Positions 5,057 to 10,118 of a stretch of DNA of 10,118 bases are shown here, one piece after another. The notes beneath the pieces were generated by a model, which had not been told where the DNA came from, searched no databases, and saw only the letters and a program-made list of their open reading frames with translations. Numbering within the stretch: position 1 is the stretch's first letter; the number at the start of each line of letters is the position of its first letter. The stretch spans positions 1 through 10,118 of the forward strand of contig JANLID010000187.1 in the NCBI GenBank assembly GCA_024654105.1, read 5' to 3'. The translations under genes and the position numbers were made by a program. This DNA comes from Gallionella sp. GTDB taxonomy: Bacteria; Pseudomonadota; Gammaproteobacteria; Burkholderiales; Gallionellaceae.

Positions 5057-6811
5057 TTACAGCCCCTTTACACGTTCCGCTACTGTGAGCTGACCTTCTT
5101 CCAGCAAGCCGGGGAGCATTTGCGCAGCTGCCCAATCACCATTGGCAAGGTTGGAAGGCCCTTTCTTAGGATCGTCAACAAAGAATGTTGCTCTCATTTC
5201 CAGATGCAATGGCCCGCAGAAGTGCGTACAGAAGATTTCATATTCCCCTGCAATATCCGCAGTAAACTCGTGCACTGCGGTTACTCCGCGCGGAAGATCC
5301 ATATTGGTTCTCACGCCATAGGGACCATAGATGGCCAGGCCCATTGTGACATCAGGATTCTTGGTGATACCCGCCGCCTTGTCGATGTTGGTGGCGAATA
5401 TCCTGACCTTATCACCCAGGTTCACTCTTACCTGCCGGGGAATGTACCCGTAGCTGAAGGCCTTCATGTGAATTTCCTTGACGCCATCGACAGTCTTGAT
5501 GCCAGGCGGGGTGTTTTCTTTTGGAATAAAGAACCTTTTAACTTTTGTGTGATGAGCAGGATCGAGTACAGCGTTCCAACCCTCATGTATCACTCCGCCT
5601 TGCTCTGCCTGGCCCATGGTCCAATCCTTGACAAAATAGGAGAAGAGGCTCTTGGCGTTATGCGGCTCGCCGTCCACCGGCATGATCTTCAAGGTCTTGC
5701 CGTAGGTTGGGCTATTTTCGCGCGCATCCCACATCTCAAAGTTAACTGGGAATACGATACCCGTAGGGCTGAACAAACCGGTCGAAAACTTGTTCAAGGA
5801 CATCACATAAGAGTTATCCGCGCTGATGGCAATATGACCCGTTCTATAGTGAGTCGGAATTTCATCAACCACCTCAAGCTTTGCGTAAGACACTTTCACG
5901 TTGGCATCTGCAATAAAGCAACTCTCGTAGACGTACTTGGAAGTTAGCCCATCGGGGCTATCTATACCGGCCCGGTAGACACCACCCTTCTTGTTATACA
6001 CGTCCATCACGTTATGGAGAGGACCGGCACAGGTCGGAATTACTTTTTTTACCGCCAGCTTGTCCAAATCAATAACGGTCATCGTTGCCGAGAGCTTGTC
6101 GGCCACCACCGCAATGGTGCTTTCCGGATTGATATCCACACCATGGGGGTTCTTACCTACCGGTATCTCCTTGATCATCTTGAAAGGGCTGGTGGTAAAA
6201 ACACCCACGGTGGAATGGTAGTAGTTGTTCGAAAGGACATACTTACCATCCCTGCTAGCGTCAACGTAGTCCGGCGCGCTCGGGGCGGGACCCCAGTCGA
6301 TCACTTCAGTTTTGCCTGAAGCGATATCCATTTTCATCATCTTGCCGGTATATTCGCCCGTTCCAAACAGATGCTTGCCATCGGTGCTGAGTGCAATATG
6401 GTGGAGCCCAAACGGGAAAGGCACCGCGATAATCCTGTTCATAAGGCTCGTTTGCAAATTGAGTTCGCAAACAGTATTGGAGCCTTTGTCGTTGAAATAC
6501 GCGAATTTGCCATCCGGCGTTCCGTTCTTGTTGCCTTTATTGCTTCCGCCGAACGAAACTTCGTGCAGATCAACACCGCAAGGAATGTGCCGATAGGTCC
6601 TGAAACTAGGAACACCTATTATCGCCACAGCGCCGTCCAGACCGCCTGCCGCGTATAGCAACATCGGGTCATGGAGTGGCGAATCCTTGGCTTCTGGAGC
6701 CGCATTCTGCCAACCGGGAATAACCTCGGGCTTATCAGCAGCGTTGGCTACCCCGAACATCAAGCAACTCAACAGAGTGCTCATCATAAGAAACTTGTAT
6801 TTGCCTTGCAT
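5057..6811 (-). CDS. nosZ: NosZ-like nitrous-oxide-reductase-family multicopper protein, Sec-exported
   Basis: The product has 584 residues. Residues 1-24 are a Sec signal peptide ending in VANA without a twin arginine, unlike Tat-exported clade I NosZ. Residues of about 50-400 form a beta-propeller with His positions matching the CuZ site: H83, H137, H223 (NPHG), H266 (GPLHN), H326 (TGH) and H384 (GEPH), plus the NosZ-like stretch NKFSTGLFSPTG (340-351). Residues 440-546 form a cupredoxin domain with CTHFCGPLHLEM (C528, C532, H536, M539), a CuA motif. Oddities: the usual DxHH is DLHE (E84), the first CuA His is M490 in DVTMGL, and the CuA Trp is H530. NosZ reduces N2O to N2 in the periplasm; whether this variant does is open. 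I chose the ATG at 6811, behind GGGGAGGT, rather than the GTG at 6829. It heads an operon with the cytochrome gene and lies downstream of an FNR box. A NosZ relative with another substrate is possible. Confidence 0.85.
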   Translation of the reverse strand: MQGKYKFLMMSTLLSCLMFGVANAADKPEVIPGWQNAAPEAKDSPLHDPMLLYAAGGLDGAVAIIGVPSFRTYRHIPCGVDLHEVSFGGSNKGNKNGTPDGKFAYFNDKGSNTVCELNLQTSLMNRIIAVPFPFGLHHIALSTDGKHLFGTGEYTGKMMKMDIASGKTEVIDWGPAPSAPDYVDASRDGKYVLSNNYYHSTVGVFTTSPFKMIKEIPVGKNPHGVDINPESTIAVVADKLSATMTVIDLDKLAVKKVIPTCAGPLHNVMDVYNKKGGVYRAGIDSPDGLTSKYVYESCFIADANVKVSYAKLEVVDEIPTHYRTGHIAISADNSYVMSLNKFSTGLFSPTGIVFPVNFEMWDARENSPTYGKTLKIMPVDGEPHNAKSLFSYFVKDWTMGQAEQGGVIHEGWNAVLDPAHHTKVKRFFIPKENTPPGIKTVDGVKEIHMKAFSYGYIPRQVRVNLGDKVRIFATNIDKAAGITKNPDVTMGLAIYGPYGVRTNMDLPRGVTAVHEFTADIAGEYEIFCTHFCGPLHLEMRATFFVDDPKKGPSNLANGDWAAAQMLPGLLEEGQLTVAERVKGL

Positions 6812-6815
6812 TATT

Positions 6816-6823
6816 ACCTCCCC
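6816..6823 (-). promoter_or_regulatory. Strong RBS of the NosZ-like gene
   Basis: GGGGAGGT precedes the ATG at 6811 with 4-nt spacing. This fixes the start at 6811: the GTG at 6829 lies upstream of the RBS and would place charged residues in front of the signal peptide. Confidence 0.75.
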
Positions 6824-6958
6824 GTACACAACTGCTTAATAATAGGATGGCTCAATGTTGACGCCGATCTGCACCTCAAACATTCACCCAGTTACCACTA
6901 CAACACTCATCAGCACTCCATCAACCCGGGAAATAATTCTTTACTGACACCCCAGCTT

Positions 6959-6994
6959 GACGCCCTACAAACACTAGACGCCCTACGAACATTG
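6959..6994. repeat. 18-bp imperfect tandem repeat in the leader
   Basis: Two copies of an 18-bp unit beginning GACGCCCTAC (6959-6976 and 6977-6994) match at 15 of 18 positions, with the first ten bases identical. Function unknown; it could be a pair of binding sites in the NosZ-like leader. Confidence 0.4.
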
Positions 6995-7100
6995 GCTTTT
7001 GCTGCTCTATTTACTACTTTTCGAAACCCATCTGCATTGATTCCGCTACTTAGCGACCTGCCGCTACTGCGGCGTTTTGACGCATCTCTATCAGAGTGGG

Positions 7101-7142
7101 ATATTTACATCAGCCGAGCCTAGTGTATTTGATCTAAATCAA
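7101..7142 (-). promoter_or_regulatory. FNR/ANR/DNR-type box with matching -10 (NosZ-like promoter)
   Basis: TTGATCTAAATCAA (7129-7142) matches the FNR-family consensus TTGAT-N4-ATCAA at all ten defined positions. With the class II geometry (site centred at -41.5), transcription on the minus strand would start near 7094, and AAATAT (7106-7101) lies where a -10 element is expected. This predicts induction of the NosZ-like/cytochrome operon under low oxygen or by nitric oxide, depending on which FNR-family protein the host uses. The box is symmetric, so action towards the plus strand cannot be excluded, but the next plus-strand gene is about 480 bp away. Confidence 0.75.
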
Positions 7143-7624
7143 TAAGGACAGCTAAAAATAATTTTTTATTGAACTTTTTTGCCGGACTCGACACCGAAGC
7201 GAATTTGGTTCCCGTTACTGATTGGGCGGCATTTTATGTTACTCAAGAAAACTTTGGGCGAAGCTAGCAAAATTTTCTCTGGTATGCCAAGCTTCTACTT
7301 GCTGTTACTTTGATTCTTGGTTGGCCCGCCGTAACGCCGTTTTGCCTTTCTTTTGGGAGGCGGGTCGGGTCCGACGGTCTGAGTGTGGCTGACCCGGCTC
7401 GATTGCAACGGAATGTACAGTATCAAAGCGCTGCCAGCGGGCAGGTCAGCAGATCCTATGAGGTGCGAAGCTCCAACTGTTGATGACTAATCCGTCGCCA
7501 GCCATGTTGCAGAAGCTTTCAATACGCGCGAATTCCATAACGGGGTTTGGCGCAGCCATCATCCTATCTGTCTTCCTTCACGAGTTCTGGCCGTGTCTTT
7601 TTTTGTATTTAACAGGGGGTAGCC
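7143..7624. other. Intergenic region, no gene recognised
   Basis: This divergent spacer lies between the NosZ-like promoter and the plus-strand pair beginning at 7625. It starts with A/T-rich tracts (about 7150-7182) and contains G/C-rich sequence near 7357-7410 with short complementary arms (CGGGTC and GACCCG). I found no coding frame with a plausible RBS, no tRNA and no clear sigma-70 promoter; a promoter for the downstream pair is presumably in the right half. Confidence 0.4.
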
Positions 7625-7792
7625 ATGGCTTATCTTAAAAAACCCGGCGCTGTCATGTTCGACAGAATCGAACCAGCAGCCTGGGGTGCGGCGTCCTATT
7701 TCCATGTCCCACCATCCGAACTTTCGGCGAAGCTTGCCCATTATCTCGAAAGCCAGCGCTGCTCCTTGCCATCTTTTATCGAAAGGAGTTAA
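7625..7792 (+). CDS. Small hypothetical protein, 55 residues
   Basis: ATG at 7625 follows AGGGGGT with close spacing, and the frame runs 55 codons to TAA at 7790-7792, two bases before the ATG of the transglutaminase-like gene. The ribosome binding site of that gene (AAAGGAG) lies in the last codons of this ORF, a typical layout for translational coupling. An in-frame stop at 7610-7612 bounds it upstream. The peptide has no signal sequence or membrane segment; it is mixed polar, with a segment SELSAKLAHYLES (residues 31-43) that could be an amphipathic helix, and one Cys (residue 46). I do not recognise a family. It may be a real small protein or a leader peptide that sets translation of the next gene. 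Confidence 0.5.
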   Translation: MAYLKKPGAVMFDRIEPAAWGAASYFHVPPSELSAKLAHYLESQRCSLPSFIERS

Positions 7793-7794
7793 AA

Positions 7795-8811
7795 ATGTTT
7801 ACTCGGATATTATCGGCGCTGCTATGCGCGCTGTTTGTTTTCCCCGCCTCCTCTATAGCAAAGGAAAGGAGCGGGGAGATCGAACTGGCCGTGACCATCT
7901 CCGCCCCAGGTGACAGCAAGGATGTCAGAGTCTGGGTTCCCTACCCGGTTTCGGACAGCGTGCAGGATATCTCGAATGTCAGAGTAAACGGCAATTTCTC
8001 GCAAAGCGCCATTTACCGTGAGAAAGAAACCGGCAACCTCGCCCTTTATGCCGAGTGGACAGCGCCCATCCAAAACCGGGCAATTACCCTGACCTTTGAT
8101 GCGACAGGCAGGGAATTGATCCGGAGAGAGTTCCCCGCAGTGGAGCCCGCTATTCCTGTTGAGATAGAAGAGTACCTCAGGAGCACCCGGTTCATTCCGA
8201 CCGACGGCAAGGTCAGGGAGATTGCGCTCAGCATAACCAATGACAGACAGAAGATCAGTGAAAAGGCCCGGGCCGTTTACCGGTGGGTGGTCGAAAACAC
8301 GGCGAGGGATCCGGATGTCAAGGGATGCGGCACCGGGGAGGTCGAAAAAGTGCTCACCAAGAGGGGCGGCAAGTGTGCCGATATCAGCTCGGTATTTGTT
8401 TCAGTTGCCCGAGCTGCCGGGGTTCCGGCGCGGGAGGTGTTTGGTCTCAGGCTGGGCAAGAAAGATGTGGCTGAAGAAGACATGACCAACGGGCATCACT
8501 GCTGGTCCGAGTTCTATGTGCCCGGTTATGGCTGGGTGCCGGCGGACTCCGCCGATGTCAGGAAGATCATGCTGGCAAACAAGCTGGATCTCAAGGGCGC
8601 CAAGGACGCGGTCGGCTATTACTTTGGCGGCGTTGATCAATACCGGATTGCGCTGGCCAGGGGCGGTAGAGGGTATTACCTGAACCCGCGCCAGAATGAC
8701 GGCCCGCTGAACTACTTCATGTATCCCTATGCTGAGGTCAACGGAAAATCACTCGAATGGCTGGCTGCCCAGACTGACTTGAAATACAAGGTCAAATTTA
8801 AAGCTCGTTGA
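7795..8811 (+). CDS. Exported transglutaminase-like (papain-fold) protein
   Basis: The product has 338 residues with a Sec signal peptide (MFTRILSALLCALFVFPASSIA, cleavage near 22-24). Residues 25-110 look like an all-beta domain of the kind found before transglutaminase-like cores. The core at about 150-255 carries the catalytic triad in normal order: C194 in GGKCADIS, H235 in NGHHCWSEFY and D251 in GWVPADSAD. Residues 256-338 form a C-terminal extension rich in Tyr and Gly (YYFGGVDQY, GGRGYYLNP). Such proteins act outside the cytoplasm as proteases, amidases or cross-linking enzymes; the substrate cannot be named. RBS AAAGGAG lies 8 nt before the ATG. It follows the 55-residue ORF by 2 bp and ends before a terminator, so the two form a short operon. 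I see no functional tie to the copper enzyme beyond proximity. Confidence 0.85.
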   Translation: MFTRILSALLCALFVFPASSIAKERSGEIELAVTISAPGDSKDVRVWVPYPVSDSVQDISNVRVNGNFSQSAIYREKETGNLALYAEWTAPIQNRAITLTFDATGRELIRREFPAVEPAIPVEIEEYLRSTRFIPTDGKVREIALSITNDRQKISEKARAVYRWVVENTARDPDVKGCGTGEVEKVLTKRGGKCADISSVFVSVARAAGVPAREVFGLRLGKKDVAEEDMTNGHHCWSEFYVPGYGWVPADSADVRKIMLANKLDLKGAKDAVGYYFGGVDQYRIALARGGRGYYLNPRQNDGPLNYFMYPYAEVNGKSLEWLAAQTDLKYKVKFKAR

Positions 8812-8829
8812 CCGATCTTTACGTAATTT

Positions 8830-8866
8830 ATGGCAGCCAGATTACCTGCGGCTGTCATTTCTTTCT
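8830..8866 (+). terminator. Rho-independent terminator of the transglutaminase-like gene
   Basis: ATGGCAGCC (8830-8838) pairs with GGCTGTCAT (8850-8858) with one G-T wobble and an 11-nt loop, followed by TTTCTTTCTTG. It lies 19 bp past the stop codon at 8811. Confidence 0.65.
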
Positions 8867-9072
8867 TGCGTAAGTCGAAATACTGTGCGCTGTGCGCTGG
8901 GCGCTAGGCGCTAGGCGCTGTTGCATAGCTATTTCACTGACACATCAAAAACGATGGGCTGGTGGCAGGTTAAATCCCGTCCTGAGATTCCATTATTGAT
9001 GGAATATTGATTGGGGAAAATGAGATCAATTGCGCCGCAGCGCAGATCATTTCTCTGGTTTGCCGGTAGCTG
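8867..9072. other. Repeat-containing gap without genes
   Basis: Between the two terminators there is no credible coding frame. The stretch holds a 7-bp tandem repeat array (8885-8919) and a perfect 7-bp inverted repeat ATTCCAT/ATGGAAT with a 5-bp loop (8987-9005). No tRNA or promoter is evident. Confidence 0.4.
8885..8919. repeat. Five 7-bp tandem repeats (consensus RGGCGCT/GTGCGCT)
   Basis: Units GTGCGCT, GTGCGCT, GGGCGCT, AGGCGCT and AGGCGCT follow each other without gaps. The last five bases (GCGCT) are identical in all copies. It is a small intergenic repeat that probably arose by slippage. Confidence 0.75.
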
Positions 9073-9111
9073 GAAACAAACTAGCCGGGGCATTTCCTGA
9101 ATGCCGCCGGC
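9073..9111 (-). terminator. Rho-independent terminator of the EB_dh-type operon
   Basis: Read on the minus strand, GCCGGCGGCATT (9111-9100) pairs with AATGCCCCGGC (9094-9084) with a single bulged base and a 5-nt loop, followed by TAGTTTGTTTC. It lies about 60 bp past the stop of the small membrane protein gene. A weaker stem, GCTACC/GGTAGC, lies between them. Confidence 0.6.
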
Positions 9112-9172
9112 TTGAATCGCTGGATGCTTGCTACCGGTGGCGGTAGCGTAATTCCTGAAAGTATGCAGTTAC

Positions 9173-9388
9173 TTATACTTCGGCTGTTTCGGCAGACGGC
9201 CGCTGTCCGCGCCCGCCACGAACTGCACCGATGGCAAACACGCATGCCCCCAGAAAAATGAGCGCAATAAACTCATAATCAGGCACCCCGCCACGCAGGG
9301 TCAATAAGCTATCCAGCAAGCCCAACACCATGATGACAAAGCCCAATAACTTGGTTATCACGCCGCGCCTGCCGTATTCAACTTCCAT
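9173..9388 (-). CDS. Small two-helix inner-membrane protein, 71 residues
   Basis: The peptide has two hydrophobic segments (about residues 11-27 and 38-57) joined by a short loop with charged residues (RGGVPDYE), and an Arg/Gly-rich tail, so both ends probably face the cytoplasm. It begins 23 bp after the stop of the EB_dh-type gene, with AAGGG before its ATG, and ends before a terminator, so it is the last gene of that operon. I do not recognise a family. Its position suggests a small accessory or assembly subunit of the haem protein encoded upstream, but that is inference from context only. Confidence 0.7.
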   Translation of the reverse strand: MEVEYGRRGVITKLLGFVIMVLGLLDSLLTLRGGVPDYEFIALIFLGACVFAIGAVRGGRGQRPSAETAEV

Positions 9389-9411
9389 GATAAGGCCCTT
9401 TTTATGAACTA

Positions 9412-10118
9412 TCAGGCTGCGGGCTTCCTGGCGCTATGCGCCCACCAGAGCAGACCTCCAACAAACAGTCCCGCGACTATCAGTGCCGTGATGAGGGGCT
9501 TGGATCCAGTAGCTGGTTTTAACAGCAACCAGTACCAGGTAGTCAAGGTGTGCTTCGATCCCTTTTCGCTGAAATTACTGCCGTCCCAGGCAGCGAATGC
9601 AACAGGGATGAACCGACCCTCAACGAACTGGATATCAGTTTCCGGCGTGGGAGTAGTGAGTGGCCGGGATATCACCACCTTCCAGGTTCCGTTACTATAA
9701 CTCGCCTTTGCCTTGAGGCCGGCCTCGGTCGCATTGCGCTTCTCGATTTCCTTGAACCCTTTGCTGTTGAGAAGGCTAATAGTCTCCGTTGCATCCTTGG
9801 TGCCGCTCTTCCAATGCCAGATATTCACCGGATGTGCCGCATCGCCCATGCCGAAATAGGGTTTTTGCATTTCTTTCGGTATCACGACAGGCAGTTGCAC
9901 CGCCACACCGTCTTCCTCAATCGGGGCATCGGCAAGCTTCTCGGCAAGGTCGACGCCAGGGATGCTCTGGGTGCGATCATCCCACTCCAGCAGCATTGCA
10001 ACCATTTTGTCGTTATACAACGCCCGCACCGTGATGGTGTCATCGGAAGGTCTGAAGAAACGCTCCCCGCCGATGATATTCGGAACCAGGAAAAAAGTGG
10101 TTGGTGTAGTTTTCTCCC
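9412..10118 (-). CDS. EB_dh-type haem b protein, membrane-anchored (5' end off window)
   Basis: The frame stays open to the right edge, giving 234 visible residues of the C-terminal part. An internal GTG at 10029 is not the start, because family-like sequence (FFLVPNIIGG, RFFRPSDDTITV) continues upstream of it. The features I recognise from the EB_dh family (ethylbenzene-dehydrogenase gamma-subunit type, also in gamma subunits of type II DMSO-reductase enzymes such as nitrate, chlorate and nitrite oxidoreductases) are VRALYNDKMVAMLLEWDD, GVAVQLPVVIP, PYFGMGD followed by PVNIWHWKSG, and IPVAFAAWDGSN with TWYWLLL. The Met in FGMGD (visible residue 90) is the likely haem ligand. A C-terminal membrane helix (visible 207-226, ending in WWAHSARKP) anchors it with the haem domain outside. 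The molybdenum and iron-sulfur subunits, if any, would lie beyond the edge. Other EB_dh proteins are fused to c-type cytochromes, which cannot be checked here. Confidence 0.8.
   Translation of the reverse strand, partial: EKTTPTTFFLVPNIIGGERFFRPSDDTITVRALYNDKMVAMLLEWDDRTQSIPGVDLAEKLADAPIEEDGVAVQLPVVIPKEMQKPYFGMGDAAHPVNIWHWKSGTKDATETISLLNSKGFKEIEKRNATEAGLKAKASYSNGTWKVVISRPLTTPTPETDIQFVEGRFIPVAFAAWDGSNFSEKGSKHTLTTWYWLLLKPATGSKPLITALIVAGLFVGGLLWWAHSARKPAA

Larger units (their letters stand above)
6812..7094 (-). other. Long 5' leader of the NosZ-like operon
   Basis: If the FNR-box drives transcription with the usual class II spacing, the transcript has a leader of about 280 nt. It holds an 18-bp imperfect tandem repeat (6959-6994), two copies of CCGCTACT 18 bp apart (7043-7050 and 7061-7068) and a small inverted repeat CCGC-TACT-GCGG (7061-7072). 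I found no gene or known riboswitch in it. Confidence 0.35.

Noticed and set aside
6812..6829. GTG start that would lengthen the NosZ-like protein by six residues
   Set aside because: It lies upstream of the strong RBS and would disturb the signal peptide; the ATG at 6811 has ideal placement.
6671..7123. Plus-strand 150-codon frame opposite the NosZ-like start and leader
   Set aside because: It overlaps the signal peptide region of a clearly real gene on the other strand, lacks a convincing RBS and matches no family I know.
7559..7741. Minus-strand 60-codon frame
   Set aside because: It is the shadow of the plus-strand 55-codon ORF, with no RBS or family resemblance.
8885..8919. Tandem repeats considered as a CRISPR array
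   Set aside because: The units are only 7 bp and directly adjacent, without spacers; this is a simple tandem repeat.

Overview
The window reads like an accessory respiratory region of a proteobacterium that can live with little oxygen. Gene style, an FNR/ANR-type operator and the protein families (NosZ-type copper enzyme, c-type cytochrome, ethylbenzene-dehydrogenase-type haem subunit, AhbD/NirJ-like radical SAM enzyme) would suit a betaproteobacterium such as a member of the Nitrosomonadales/Gallionellaceae. That placement is inference; no rRNA or other taxonomic marker is present. Most genes lie on the minus strand.

Left part (1-3139, minus strand): a two-gene unit. The first gene encodes a 725-residue protein with two universal-stress-protein (UspA) domains followed by what I read as five tandem PCP_red-like modules (the small helical domain at the C-terminus of the protochlorophyllide reductase BchB/ChlB family). 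Its stop codon overlaps the ribosome binding site of the second gene, a radical SAM/SPASM enzyme of the AhbC/AhbD/NirJ type that runs off the left edge. Both families point towards tetrapyrrole chemistry.

Middle (3236-3940): a decayed, internally deleted IS256-family element of about 600 bp with both terminal inverted repeats still visible, flanked by two further inverted repeats.

Centre (4031-7142, minus strand): an apparent operon of a Sec-exported NosZ-like multicopper protein and a periplasmic monohaem cytochrome c, separated by a perfect 10-bp hairpin. A perfect FNR-box (TTGAT-N4-ATCAA) lies about 320 bp upstream of the NosZ-like start and implies a leader of about 280 nt. The NosZ-like protein keeps the overall domain plan (beta-propeller plus cupredoxin), but three positions in or next to the metal sites differ from classical NosZ: one CuZ histidine is Glu, the first CuA histidine is Met, and the CuA Trp is His. 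No nosR/D/F/Y/L genes are in the window.

Right part: a plus-strand pair (a 55-residue small ORF, then an exported transglutaminase-like protein) ending in a terminator, a repeat-rich gap, and a minus-strand pair. That pair is the C-terminal part of a membrane-anchored EB_dh-type haem b protein (cut by the right edge) followed by a 71-residue two-helix membrane protein, with its own terminator.
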